The notes below the pieces were generated by a model that was not told where the DNA came from, searched no databases, and saw nothing but the letters and a program-made list of their open reading frames with translations. From assembly GCA_030737835.1 (NCBI GenBank), contig CM060856.1:13991116-14055115 (forward strand): a DNA stretch of 64,000 bases. Reading direction: 5' to 3'. Positions 23,785-36,443 of the stretch are shown here, in pieces. Positions within the stretch are counted from its first letter, which is position 1. The number at the start of each line of letters is the position of its first letter. The position numbers and the translations under genes were made by a program. This stretch comes from Acorus gramineus (Eukaryota > Streptophyta > Magnoliopsida > Acorales > Acoraceae).

Positions 23785-23790
23785 CAATAC
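23681..23790 (+). promoter_or_regulatory. Plastocyanin proximal promoter with CT/TA microsatellites
   Basis: A TATA-like CTATATATCA lies at 23,731-23,740, about 100 bp before the ATG. It is set between pyrimidine-rich runs (CTCTCTCTCT at about 23,683 and 23,750-23,768) and an (AT)n run to 23,784. Short distances and CT-rich leaders are common in photosynthesis genes. The exact transcription start is unknown. Confidence 0.55.
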
Positions 23791-23833
23791 TATAACCACC
23801 CATACATAATACAGTTATATACAACATATAGCC

Positions 23834-24343
23834 ATGGCCAGCTTGACCTCCGCCGCAGTCACCATCCCCACCTTCACCGGCCTCAAATCCGCCTCCCCAT
23901 CCCGCTGCCCCGCCAAGCCCGTGACCGCCCCCATCACCCCCTCCACGGGCGGCGTCTTCATCAAGTCCTCGCTCAAGGAGGTCGTCGGCGTGACCGCCTT
24001 CGCAGCCGTCGCAAGCGCTGCCATGGCAAGCAACGCCCTCGCAGTGGAAGTCCTACTGGGAGGGAGCGACGGGTCACTTGCGTTCGTGCCGAACAACATA
24101 ACGGTGGCAGCGGGGGAGGAGATCGTGTTCATTAACAACGCGGGGTTCCCGCACAACGTGGTGTTCGACGAGGATGAGGTGCCAGCGGGGGTGAACGCGG
24201 CGGCGATATCGATGAGCGAGGAGGATTTGCTGAACTCGGCGAGCGAGACTTACAAGGTGACCTTGAAAGAGAAGGGGACGTACTCGTTCTACTGCGCACC
24301 TCACCAGGGGGCCGGCATGGTTGGCAAAATCACTGTTAATTAG
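23834..24343 (+). CDS. PETE: Plastocyanin precursor
   Basis: A single-exon 169-aa precursor of the thylakoid-lumen blue-copper protein that carries electrons from cytochrome f to photosystem I. Residues 1-70 are a bipartite targeting sequence: a Ser/Thr-rich stromal part, then a hydrophobic lumenal signal ending ASNALA. The mature protein starts [10 protein letters not shown] and has the family's usual 99 residues. Copper ligands are all present: His107, Cys154, His157 and Met162 of the precursor, equal to His37, Cys84, His87 and Met92 of the mature chain. Both acidic patches (DEDE at mature 42-45, EED at 59-61) are kept. Codon use is very GC-rich at third positions compared with the surroundings. 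A broken duplicate lies at 36.5-37.0 kb. Confidence 0.98.
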   Translation: MASLTSAAVTIPTFTGLKSASPSRCPAKPVTAPITPSTGGVFIKSSLKEVVGVTAFAAVASAAMASNALAVEVLLGGSDGSLAFVPNNITVAAGEEIVFINNAGFPHNVVFDEDEVPAGVNAAAISMSEEDLLNSASETYKVTLKEKGTYSFYCAPHQGAGMVGKITVN

Positions 24344-24527
24344 TTTTTGCTTGTTTGTTTGTATGTCAAAGCCAAAATTTGTTGTGATTGGATGCTTGTC
24401 TACATTTTGTAACTCTATGTTATCTATTTACGTGTATATGCTTATATAATTTATTTATTTATTTTTTGTATCGTGTCAGGAAAGGCTGATGTGAGTTCAG
24501 AAGAAGTCTTAAAGGGGTATATATTTA

Positions 24528-25063
24528 CCCCCGTTTGGGTGGAGAATAAATAATGATACGAGAGAATACAGTTGAATAGCTTTCAAACAGCTGTTTGTTT
24601 GACAAGAATAAACCTTGGTAGCTATGTCTAGATAAGTTAGGATAAGGCCTGATAACTATTCTAAGAAAATGATGAAATTGCTTATCAGAGCTTATCTATG
24701 CCAATGGATAAAAATATCATTCTCTGTCATTTTAAATTTTTTATCTAATCTAACACTCTCTGCACACATTACAAAAACTGTCACATCTATCATATCACAC
24801 ACACATCTCTCATACTTATTCCCAAACACAAATTATTTATGCAGGGGTATAGTTGTCATTTTAAAAGTCATAAACTCTTATCTACCTCTTATCCTTACTT
24901 TATCCAATGTGAACCAAACAACAAAAAGATCAATTTTACGTTTCCCAATGAGCATAACAAAAAAGACAACCAAACAAAAATTTACATATTCAACATGAAT
25001 TGTTATCTATCCTAGTATAGCTATCAAGGATGAATAACCTTATGTCATACCACAAACGGGGGG
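24528..25063. mobile_element. Tourist/PIF-Harbinger-like MITE, unit 1 only
   Basis: A 536-bp insertion has inverted ends (CCCCCGTTTGGG left; the right end is the complement of CCCCCCGTTTGTGG) and a 3-bp TTA target duplication (24,525-24,527 and 25,064-25,066). The equivalent place in unit 2 (near 37,055-37,062) is an empty site reading TATTTACAGTC. This confirms the insertion boundaries and suggests it arrived after the duplication. Confidence 0.85.
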
Positions 25064-25066
25064 TTA

Positions 25067-26108
25067 CTGTTTAAATATAGTTTCATAGATCTTGGTTTAC
25101 CCTTTTACTCACTCTAAATAGATATTTACATTATTGTATTTTTTTTTTACATTTTATATAAATTAAATTATATATTTCATATTTTATAAAAATATAAATC
25201 CTATTAGATGAGATATATGATTTTCAGCAAAAATAAAATAAAATAAAATGTGGACAGACTGTAATATTATTTTTATATGGTTATTGTTTTTATGTTTTTT
25301 TTTGTAAGGTCATATGAATGGGTTCTGTAACTTTCTGGTATTTGAAAGTTAATTAAAATTTTATAGCGAATGATTTAAGTGTGTGATAAGTGGGATTTAA
25401 GGGTAATGTGATATTGAAGACGCAAAACCTTTCATTGTTTGAGAATGAATTAAACATAAGTTTAAAGTTTCAGTAAAATGGCCAAGTGTTTAACATAAAA
25501 TCATATTTACATGTGTTGGCTCGAATATAATGCTAGTTGGCTGAGTTGTAACTTGTAACATTTTTCTATAGTTAATTAATGTTTTTCTGAGTCTGAAAAA
25601 AAAAATTCTTCTTTTAAAATCTAATTTTCAGTTTTATTTATGTAAGGATAAAAATAAGCATTTTTTAAATCATTTTTTTTATTTGATCGCAGGACAAATT
25701 ATAATTGCACCTACCATTAAGCAGACACCTAAAGAAACCTGAACTCAATTTACACTCTCATGAAAATCATGTCCAATGACATCAGCCCATTAAACATGGC
25801 ACCCGTCTGTATATGTTTTGAAAGAGCTCATAGAAATAAGGAAAACAACAAATTCAAGATTTTGCAGACATTTTTATTGTCAGACTTCTGTATATGTTTG
25901 GATGAAGATAATGACATTAAATTTACACTGGCAGTAAAATAACATAAAGAACATCTCACAAATTTACACTGGCAGTAAAATAACATAAAGAACATCTCAC
26001 ACAAAACAGTCGAATGATTAACAACACAATAGAAAGGAATAAAAATCAACCTGTCACCAGCACCACCTCAACATGGCCTTTGTGAGACAATATGGATAGC
26101 AGAGAAGA
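25067..26108. other. Intergenic and PLD copy 1 3' flank
   Basis: AT-rich, with no gene. At 25,918-26,001 a ~41-bp unit containing TTTACACTGGCAGTAAAATA is tandemly duplicated. Unit 2 has a single copy at about 37,997-38,040, so the duplication is copy-1-specific and probably lies in the PLD 3' UTR. Confidence 0.6.
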
Positions 26109-29100
26109 CTATGTTGTTAAGGCATCCGGAAGAGAAGTATAATTTCCTAGAATCTTTCCACCTACATCTGGGAAGTTCTCATAGTCAGGCAGAGGACCGA
26201 CTGTCCCGTCGACTTCCACCTTGATTGGGTACTTGAGCAGATGTCCAGGCAGTGGCATCACCTCCTCCGCCGTGAATCTCCTCCAGTTCTCCTCAGCCAT
26301 CTCGTTCACAAGCCTCACACATTTCAGACTTTCGGGCTCCTTGAAGATTTCATCCACTTTGCCAAGATGCTCTGCCCACAATGACATCCTGTAACCATAT
26401 ACCTGAAGATAACACAGCATGTGAGTTGAAACCATGCAGAAGTTTTTATTTTTTTTGGTTGATAATTAACTTGGATCAGATCAAAGTCCTGATGTCATTT
26501 AAAATATTGCACTTGCTGTTTCAGAAATGGTTTGCTCACACTAGACTCTACTAGAAAGACGATGCAAACAAACATGAAGCATAACTAAGAGAGGACACAC
26601 AAGAGACCAACCTGGCCATGTGGATGCCTTTCCTTCTCTGCCCAGGTGTGATGGTGCTGGTACGCGCCCATTGCTATCTCTGTATCTCGTGAACCATCTA
26701 GAGATCTTTGGTTTATGTTGGCAGACCCCAAGATCACATACTCATCATCTACTATCATCCCCTTTGCATGAACATAAATCATGAATCGTCGAAACTTTTG
26801 GGCCAGTGCCTGCATAAAAATGCGTTGCCTGAGAGCATCAGACACATATCAAACTACATAAACTATAAAAACACCAATTACAAGGGTGAACTATGGATCT
26901 ACAGAATGTGGGAATCAGTTATATGTTGAAATAAATTGCTCGTGGATAATGCAAACAACTTCAATTAACCTCAAACATGTGCTTAAGTTTCCAATGACAC
27001 GTAAAACTAATAACTAATCATCATCACTGCTTAAATGAGTATATTCGACATGGGGGAAAAGATGGTTTAGATGATGATATTGGGGGGGGGGATGGGAGAG
27101 GATTAGAGATGCAATATTAAATCATAAGCACCAGGAATGGGTGAATCTCCTAAATTTTTATGGATTAAATTAAATATGGTAAGGTGATCCATGATTCAGC
27201 AAACTAATGGCATGAACATTATTCTCAATTAATTCGTGTTATCCATCTTGAAAAGAAAGTAAATTCATGCTAAAGAATACCAGAGGAGTGTTGTCTGGTT
27301 GTTGGTTGGTTGACTGCAAGATATCTTTAGGCAGTTCTTCACGATTACCAAGACAATAGAAATTAAGGTAATCTTGTGGATGTGAATTCTCGATTTGTGC
27401 AGACTTTAGCTCCCTTCCAACTATTTCATACATCATCCGCATTGTCTGGGCCTGCAAATTGATAACAAGTTAGGAAGGAAAAAACAAGCTGGAAGAAGTG
27501 TGGCATATGTGGGATGACTGCTTATCCTCTTTGCTATCACTGGTGATGATTTATCTATTATATAAAGGAGTTAATATTAAACACTTCTGAAAAAAGAATT
27601 TTCTTTTTATTTAAAAAATAACTACTTCCACCCAATTAAACATGGTAGCAGTATCCTTTCTCTCCCTCTCAGTTTCTTGAAGCGCATTATGTTGCACACA
27701 CCAAGTATATCCACTGAGGGAATTCAGACAGATGTCTTATTTGAGGTCATTGCTGAAAATATGGTTGACAAAAAAGTGAAACTTAACTAGTAAAAAATGC
27801 ACTTGCAATGAGTTTAAGAATATAAAGATACAACTAGATACTTCGTTTCGCTCCCAACTTATGTGGAACTTTGAAGTAACCAATTTCTCTTGATTCAAAC
27901 TCCCTCTTATTCGAAGAAGGTTGGTTATTCCATAAAACGAAAAAACAGCATGATCTTTTACTGTAACCAAAAGGCCAGACCGACAGGTTGCTCTGGCATC
28001 TGTGTAAAAGAATGGTAGAGAACTTTTTAGAAAATATTGATGAGGAGAACATTTGTCAATGGGCATACACAAGAAATCTAGATTACTTTGTCAATGGTCA
28101 GCACCCACTCCAGTTAACACACTATGTTAAATATGTCCATAACTGTACTTTTTACCATCATTATTTAGCAATTGAAACATCAAAGCATAACACCTAAAAA
28201 TTTACTGATTCTTAAAGTTATCCACAAAAGGTTTGAATATATAATTAAGGTCCATGAGATACATAACCTGCCAGTAAAGGATTTCTTGCACAGAAGCAGA
28301 AGTAGGAACCCCCTCAGGCCACATTGGTATGACTGTGTAAACTGAAAATCGCTCTCTTGCTCTAATTTTGCTAGCAATTTTCAAGGCCAATTCCATGGGA
28401 ATTAGATTATTAGCACCTGATTATATTAACACAAGATAAATGTCAGTAAATATAATTCACACAGCATAAAAATTAGATAGAAATAGACTTTACAGATACA
28501 TAAACCAAGAATAAATCGAGTCATGGAAAATCTAGGTATATAGAAAATAAAAAAATTTAGAAACCGGAATTTGAATATTTATCCCCACATAACATAGCAT
28601 CTTAATTTGATTTACTGAATACATGTTGGCGATAATACCCAAGCCTATTAGGTGAACACAACTCATACATCATAAATAAAAAATAATTATAATAATAATA
28701 AGAAAAAAAAAGATAGAATTGAATTTTTTTTTTTTTTTAAGGTAGATGTTTGCTGCCCGATTCTATTACTGAATTCGAAATACAAACTCCGAAAGGGCAG
28801 AGTAGAATGCAAAAAACAAAAAAAAAAGGAAAAAGGGTGCCGCACGCGCTGACATCCTCCTGGTTAGAAGAGGCATCTAACCAAGAGTAGACACGACCAT
28901 GCGCGATTACCCTGCGATAGAATTGATAATCCACATGAAAAACATGATGCTGAGAATTTCACTTGCGTGCATAAATATCAAACAATGCCTGTCTAATACC
29001 CAATTTTTTCTAGAATATTGCTTTTGAATTGCCACAAAAGAAAAAAAATTGAAACAATGAAAGTACGAAAAGGAAGAAGAAAAATTATGTCAAAAAGCTC

Positions 29101-32100
29101 CAAATTCAAAAAGAGAATCCCAAATTGGGCAAACAACAGAATCTTCTAAACACACTATAAAAAGCACTATAAGGATAAACCAGAAAACCCTGCCAGACCT
29201 GCATTTTTATAAGAAGGCCACCCGTAAGATGAGCCAAGAAAATATTGATTTTCAATGTATATGAAGTGTTGTGCAGATCTGATGGCCTGCACATATGCTT
29301 TATGGATGCTTCTGTCTATTATAATGTTCTTCCAACAATCAAGGTTCTGCAGAGGAAGCCATTTCAAAAATCAGTTTGTGCTCCCAATAACTGTAAAGGA
29401 CCATTTGAATTAATTAACAAGCTGTATGCTGACAATCTCATTTAATGTGTGAAAACTGACATTTATGGCATTCGCAGCACATTTACCCAAAAGAATGTCC
29501 CTGTTTTCAGAATGAATTTTGTGACAAACCCACAATTATAATTGCCATTGCACAGGAATGAAATGGTCTCATCCACACAATGCCTGAGTAATTCAGACAC
29601 CCATTTGCTCCCAACATTTCGACATAGGCCTATTAACCAGTTAGACTAAACAATCTTGAAAAAGATTAAAAATTTCATTATCCAAACCTTAGCCTGAGCA
29701 TTCTTAATTAGTTTGGGAAATCCCTTTACCGAACTGGAATCAATAGATCGAAAAACCTGCCAAAGAACAAAAAGAAAATCATTTTGAATCTATGAATAAT
29801 AACATCAGTTGGAAAAAGATAATCATTTTTTAGAAAAGGATAGGAGTATCTTATTAAAAGAGGAAAAAGAGAGGTTTATGCTTTTTAAGGTTTATTTAAC
29901 CTGAACATGCCAGTTTTCATGATCGTCTTCCTTTGACACCCAAAGGCGTGGGTCATCAATTGGTACTGCTGGTGACGGACTCAATATCCATGAGATACGT
30001 TCGAGTTTTATCAACGCGTCATCATTCCAGCGACGTACCCTTTTAAACTTTTGACCAAATTCCGACCATTTTATTGCTTTCTTCCAACGCTGCTCAAAGT
30101 TCGTGAGAACATCATATGCAGCAGGCCCTTCGATTTTGCAGTGCAAGTCATGCCATGGTTGTCTTGGTCCTTTACCATCTGCCTATGCAACACCAGATAG
30201 GTAAACCACGCAGAAGATAAGAAAAAAAGCTATCACAAACAATCATATCCCAAGTAAAGAACTCATTCCAAAATAACAAGGATACACCATATCTGTGTCC
30301 TTGAGAAAACACCACATGTTTAAGCATTTTATTATCCAAAGTTTACTTCCAACAATTTGAATCATGTTTTCGACTAGAATGTCAGATCCATCAAAATTAA
30401 TATAAAATTATCAGCTTCATAAAAAATATTAGTAATCATCATCAGGGGAAAAAACCTAGCATTTACACAATTTCATAGTGCTTCCTGTAATCTACCCACT
30501 AGTTCTAATATCAAGCCCATTCTTATTTTTAGTTAATGAATTTTGGGACTGGAATGTGTTGTTTGCCAAGACCGAAAATCAAGAAATAAAAGAGAGAGGT
30601 TATTTCATGAATTAATGATATCACTAAAATGTGTGATCCACTGCATAAATTAAGCCTGGGGATAATATATAAATAAAAGGTAGGAAAAAGCAATGAAGTA
30701 CTTCAAAAATTCCATATAGCACAATCAATTATTGTCCAAAATATATACTCACAGCAAATGTAGGATTGTGGAAGTCATTGCTAAATACATAGTCAAGATC
30801 ACGGAATAATCTATGGTCAGGTGTATCATAGCGCCCATCACAAAGATCAAGACCTCCTATGAAAGCAGTAATTTTTCGGTTATTTCCAGAAGCTTTTGCA
30901 TCCACAAGCACACATTTCTGATGATGCGTAAATAGGGTTCCCACAACCTGGATTCAAATGTCATTAGAGAACAATAATTAGGTTTACAATTCAAAGTGTA
31001 CAGCAAAACCAAGTGACTGATCTAAATTTCCAAATTCCAACCATAATATGTGTCAAGGACCCAATGATTCCTTATGATCTACAAACAATACTTGGGATGC
31101 AAGAAGTAAATGGAAACAATAAAACATGATCTTTTTCAGTTTTTTGTGTAAATATATCAAAGAGGTGTATCACCCAAGTTCCATCAAAGTCTAAACGAAA
31201 GTATAATTATCGTACAACTTTTTAGGCTCAAAGATTATAAAAGTACAATTATCATACAACTTTTAGGCTCAAAGGTTATAAAAGAACTATTATCGTAAAA
31301 CTTTTTAGACTCACAGATTAGAAGTTATAACATGTAAATTTTCAGCCGATTTTGTTAGAGAACTTGTCATACACAAAATTTACTAAAACTTTTTGTCCAA
31401 TACCAAGAACACTGTCCTACAAGAAAACATATAACATACCATATTGAGAGTGGTAATTGTCATACGCAAAATTTATCTTCAAATAAAATTTCAGCTGATT
31501 TTTTTGGAGAACTTGTCATATGCAAAATTTACCAACATTTTTTTTTGTCTAATAGCAAGAGCACCGTCCTACAAGAAACGCATAACATACCATATTGAGA
31601 GAGGTAACACAGAAAAAGAGTTAATTAGCTCCTAATATACTAACACAAAGAATGATATGACACAATGTGAACCGAGCTTTGGTTAAGTCAGTAAACACCT
31701 CTCATCTTTGTGAAAGAGGCCAAGAGATCAAATCCTGGGGAGCAGGAGCACCCCTTCAAATTTAACCGAGCTTTGGAAAAGTCAATTAGCACCCCCCTCT
31801 ACGTAAAGGATGACCGATGATCAAATCTTAGGGCACCAATATTTAAAAAAAAAGAGAGAATGATATGACACTCTGATACTCTAAAAGATCCATGGATCCT
31901 TGTAAAAGTCAGATCGTGGCCAAACTCTACTATGTTTTTCAAGCAATAAAGCGTGGTAGATAGTCTACTTCCTTCAAAAAAAAAAAAAAAAGGTCAGATG
32001 GGGGGCTGTCAACTGAGTTTCAAGTTGATTGCAATGAAGGTATGAGTTAGCAGTACCTGGTCATCTAACCATCAAAAAAGTATGTCTGGATTTTTTCTTT

Positions 32101-34452
32101 AAGAAATTAATTGGGTGTCGCTAGAAACCATCAAAATATATTGGCAGTTTACTCAGTAAGGGATTAAAATAATTAATATACTATAGAAATAATCAAGAAA
32201 ATTTACATTCAAGTAGAGGTAACAGTACTAAGTTGAACGTGTCAGATGTTTCCATATCCTTCAATGTGCCTTTTGATTAAAATCATCTTCTGCATGCGGT
32301 TCAGACAGTCTAGTAATAAAGTATGTTTATCTTTTAGTGATTCAGTTAATCATGTGATGATGAACTAGAAGATCAATCGATCGCTATAAAGCGTGCCTGC
32401 CTGTTGCTTGAAAATGCTAAGCTTGCTGCTGGCATAACGTGGTGACAACACACAGATAACAGATGAATGCTTGAAAAACTTTCGTGTTTCTTCATCATGA
32501 GTTTGCATTACCCCTCCCTGCACCAATACCATAATATTAAGCCAAATACACATACAACTATTTTCATCAAAACAGACAAGGTAACACACTAAATTGAATA
32601 ACTGAGGAAGTCATGGAGACACATCACCATCTTGTTTCGTTTATAATGAATGCATAAATTACGACTGTTGAGTATTACAAGAATATTTATCTTTCTAAAA
32701 AGTGAAAACATTAAGAAATCACCTAACAAACTTCAAACGGATCTTGCAATGACCATATGGCCAAAACAACATTATTTCCCAATATTCTACTCTCACTATG
32801 AGTTTCAAATATTCAATGACAAAATTAAAACCGTGTAATTTTTACAAACCAATCCTTTTTTTTTTTTTTTATTAATTTTGATGTAAAAGTCCTATTATTT
32901 TTTAATCAATAAAAAGTTTGGTTGCAAATCGGGACTTCTTCCTGGACAAATAAACATGGGCATTTTTTTTTAATGCTTCAGATTGAAAATTATTCATCCC
33001 ACACTCATGAATGCTGAACCTATTCTTCATCATACTAATCCATCAGATAAAAAAGTGAGAAGTACTCTTGTACTGTTAAAAACAATACATTCAGCCTATC
33101 CAGGACAGTAAGTTGTGGGTCATACATGGTTATCAATTGATTCTTTGCACAGATTTCCATGAATCACTCTGTTACAAATTCCAACAAATTTGTGTGCCTT
33201 TTTTTGGGACATTTATTTAGTTTAGGTGTTTTCAAATTAATTCCCCAGTTTAATGACTTCCTTCCTCAGTCAAATAATCTTTAGAAAAAAAAAATGCGCC
33301 ATATGAAATCTGGCAATTTTGGTAAAGGCTACCACATCCAAAGCTAGATCTTGAAAGCATTTTTTTTTTTTGGGAAAAAAATGAAGCCAAGAATATATGA
33401 TTTAACAGAACTGCCACAACAAAAATTCAGTTTCATCTGCATCTCAACATTGGACAATCCAAAACCAAACCTCTTACCGTCTTTAACAAAAGCTTGTCAT
33501 GCGAGGTCTTGTCATCCCACACCAACAAGCACACCCGGACGCCCTCCTGCGACTTGTACTTGAGCAGCTCCCCAAGTGTCTTATCCCCTCCAGGTGGCAG
33601 GGCCCCTGTCGGCTCCCTAACAAGCTTCACCTTATCAAACACCGACCACCCAACGACGTAGACCAGGTGGTGCGCCTCCAATATCGCGTGACAGATATCC
33701 TCCCAACAACCCTCATGCTTAAAGACCTTCCCGCCGTCCAATTCAATCTTTGGGAGCGACCCATCCTTCACATGCGCGTCCTGATACAGCGTGAGCGACC
33801 CCCCACTCCGATTCTCAAAGTAAGTCCGCCTAACGCCCATCTTATCAGGGTCCCCCGCGATACTGTGCTTGTAAACCGGATTGGCATCGATGGGCGTGAA
33901 CTGCATTGACAGGTGGAGCTCTGAATCGGGCTTCGGGGGCTTCCTTCTGGGGCCAATCACGGAGAACCACTCGTCAATCCGCTCCCCCGACAGGATCCGC
34001 TGGGCCGAAATGGTGACCGTCCCGATCAACTGTGCCCTGAACACGTCGTTGTCCTTGACCTGGAACTCGACGGAGGCCGCGGAGTGCGCGAGGCTCACGT
34101 GGAAGCGCTCGTCCCAAATCGGCTCCTGCGAATTGGGGATCACGCGCGTCCGAGCGACGATGGCCCCGGCGATGGAGACCATCACGTAAGGGTCGCTCGT
34201 GATGATCTTCTTGTGGTGGTGGTGGGGGACGCCGGAGTCGGTGGCGTGCGCGGAGTGGGAGGAACGGTGTCCGGAGGGGCGACACGCGTTGAAGACGGTG
34301 AGACAGCGGCGGAAGCGCTCGGAGACCATGTCCATGTTGGGGAGGGACTTGGCTTCGAGGATCTTGAGATCTAGGTCACCATGGAGGAGAACGACCTTCT
34401 CAGAAGCGGTTCCTCCTCCTCCTCCTTCGGACATGTTGGAAGCGGAAGCCAT
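26109..34452 (-). CDS. PLDDELTA: Phospholipase D delta, copy 1 (10 exons, 865 aa)
   Basis: It hydrolyses membrane phospholipids to phosphatidic acid. Plant PLD delta is a Ca2+-dependent plasma-membrane and microtubule-associated form that acts in stress signalling. Exons run 34,452-33,478, 32,517-32,401, 30,947-30,753, 30,182-29,901, 29,756-29,688, 29,346-29,199, 28,416-28,268, 27,451-27,281, 26,809-26,612 and 26,402-26,109, all in phase. Order: N-terminal C2 domain (to ~180), first HKD motif HQKCVLVD in exon 3, second HKD motif HAKGMIVD in exon 9, family C-terminus LPDALTT. The start [10 protein letters not shown] is shared with copy 2; an in-frame ATG 72 nt upstream is not. Intron 2 starts with GC instead of GT. 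Two substitutions look unusual for the family, for example FRAQ where FGAQ is expected in the C2 domain. Length equals the family norm (Arabidopsis about 868 aa). Confidence 0.95.
28725..28990. repeat. Retroposon-like fragment in PLD intron 6 (unit 1)
   Basis: A poly-T run followed by a ~250-bp block (TAGAAGAGGCATCTAACCAA phrase) interrupts the AT-rich intron. It is noticeably less AT-rich than its surroundings and looks like the 3' end of a retroposed sequence in reverse orientation. It is also present at 42,240-42,480, so it predates the duplication. Confidence 0.45.
31660..31860. repeat. tRNA-related SINE-like dimer in PLD intron 2 (unit 1)
   Basis: Two tandem, related ~75-bp units start with ACCGAGCTTTGG (31,670 and 31,764). 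Each has a box-A-like TGGTTAAGTCAGTAAAC or its variant and a box-B-like GATCAAATCC, and an A-rich end follows. The counterpart is at 50,690-50,885. This reads as a tRNA-derived SINE dimer, but no cloverleaf can be drawn with confidence. Confidence 0.4.
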
Positions 34453-34681
34453 TTGGAGAGATGTTAGGGTTTCCGGGCCTTTTAAGCGACGGAGAGAATC
34501 ATTGATTGGTTCAAAGCTTCTCAAGCGAAGAAAGGCATCTTCGTTTATTAGCTTTTGTCGGTGAATCCCCCTTTATTGATATTTTAGGTTTAGCGAAGTA
34601 TTTCAGCAGAAGAGGAGAGGAGGTGAAGGAAGGCGACGAGTCGCCGTTCAAGTCAAATGTAAGCTCACACACCTCGTTTAA

Positions 34682-35580
34682 TAGCATATTAAGAGCCATT
34701 GCACATAAAATAAATCCCACAGCGGAGGAAGATCTGATTTCTTTGCTCTTCTTCATTTTTCTTGGAAAAGGTCTTGATGCCTCTTTCAATTTGGTTGCTT
34801 TCCGATTGATTCCGATGATGATTATCACGACTTTTTGACGACGACGACGACACTGATTCTGAGAATGACTTTGATGGTAATGAAAGACAACGGTGACTAT
34901 GGATTTCATTGTTTGATTCACAGTTGAAGAAGAAGAGGCAAAGGAGTCAGGGACGCCAGTGTCACGTGACCAAAACCTGTTAATAAATTCTCATTACGCG
35001 CAAACCCGTTCCAACAGTCAGCAGTTATGTTAAAAAACCCGAACCCGCACCATTTAAGGTAGGGTCGGGTTGAACAGGGTGGGTTTTAAAAGAAAATAAA
35101 ATATATTTTTATGTAAAATTTAATTTTAATTAACTATTTAAATGAGAACAAAACATTCATTAAAATATAATCTATAAAATAAGAAACATTATTATCATAA
35201 ACAACAAATATTATCATTAAAAAAAATAACATAAAAAGAAAAACTAATAAAAGTATGAAACATCAAACATGACCTCCATTTTAGGTTGGAGCATTGTTTA
35301 AAGAGAGGCAGCCAATTAAACCCATGTAGTGTGTATATATACTCATGTAGTAGTCAGTGAACATAATTGATTGGTTCCTCTGTCTTGTTTTTCATATGTG
35401 CATTTTAATATGTTCAGGGACACTTTTATCCATTAGGAGGAAGTTTCTATATGGTTTTGCAGTTTGTATGGATCTGTTAGCCTGTGATGCTTTTTCTTTC
35501 TTGTTGTTAAAATTGTAGGTGGTTTCTTTGCTTTTCGATGAGAAAAATGTTACATCTAGTCTAGTCCCTTTCATGCTTTA
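34682..35580 (+). pseudogene. DCAF8 3'-end fragment
   Basis: Homology to the last intron, the acidic exon (ending GNERQR-stop), the start of the last exon (34,924 onward, LKKKRQRS) and then, after an unrelated stretch at about 34,970-35,295, the DCAF8 3' UTR (35,300-35,570). There is no promoter and none of the WD40 exons. The acidic frame is broken upstream by an indel. It is a by-product of the duplication breakpoint and not a gene. Confidence 0.85.
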
Positions 35581-36443
35581 TTTTTAGTCTACACTGATTT
35601 TAATTTCTTTACAAATATATATCTTATTTTATTTTATTTTTATAAAAGATGAAGTATATATTTTATTGAATTGTATGGATTCATGAAAAATGTAAATTAA
35701 ATACAGTTAGTGTATTATAGTAATTTATCAAGTAAATTTTAAAGCGTATTACGGTAATTTATCATGTACCACAAATCTGGTTAGTTTCGACTACGATAGT
35801 GATTAAAATAAATGTTGTTTAATAAGTTAGAGACTTGAGAGGATTTATCAATTTTATAAGGATTTTTTCTGATTTTCATATGTTCTAAAGAGCTATATCA
35901 ATTTTTCAAAAATAAAGGATGAATGCATTCTGGTAACTGTAATGTATAGTTAATGTTAACCATGTATCTGATTAGTTTGGGTGATGGTAGGGATTGAAAC
36001 AATATTTTTAAATAATACAGAGACATGTGACGATTTTTCAATTTTACAGGGATTAAAACAGATTTAGCCAACCTTCCAATGAGATATATCGATTTTTCCA
36101 TGATTTTTTTTTTCATAACATTTGAAAACTCCAAATACACAAAATCACTCACAAGTTCTAGAGAATTTGAAATGTGACTTGTGGGGAGGAAATCCAAGCA
36201 AAAGTGTCATATGTGGGTTAATAATGATATGGTAGATGCTATTTGAATCAGTTTGTTTGGAATGTATAGACGCAGTATTTGGTTGTACGATTTGACATAT
36301 TTTATATTTGTAAAAAATTGTTTTTGCAGTTGTACAACCAAACAGAAAAATTGGAACAGCTTCTTACAGACAGATTTAATATATAATATTTTGTTACTTC
36401 TTGTTTATATATATATATTTGGTTGTGCATTTCTTTTCTTGTT

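Larger units (their letters stand above)
18818..34676. repeat. Segmental duplication, unit 1 (~15.9 kb)
   Basis: Sequence from the last intron of DCAF8 (TAGCATTATAAGAGCCATTG) through plastocyanin and the 5' flank of PLD delta (ending CTCACACACCTCG) is repeated, in the same order and orientation, at 34,682-53,668. The unit contains the DCAF8 3' end, plastocyanin and PLD delta copy 1. Unit-1-specific sequences include the MITE at 24,528-25,063 and, within 19.7-23.5 kb, a LINE fragment and a TIR element. Confidence 0.9.

Noticed and set aside
23834..24343. Plastocyanin as recently transferred plastid DNA
   Set aside because: Plastocyanin is nuclear in land plants, and this one has a full transit peptide and lumenal signal.
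33499..34374. Plus-strand ORFs over PLD exon 1, with equivalents at 52,510-53,334
   Set aside because: Antisense shadows of a GC-rich coding exon. Both duplicates show them only because the exon itself is conserved.
34453..34524. Upstream in-frame start (MRSFEPIND) extending PLD copy 1 by 24 residues
   Set aside because: Copy 2 has no matching extension, and family proteins start close to [10 protein letters not shown].
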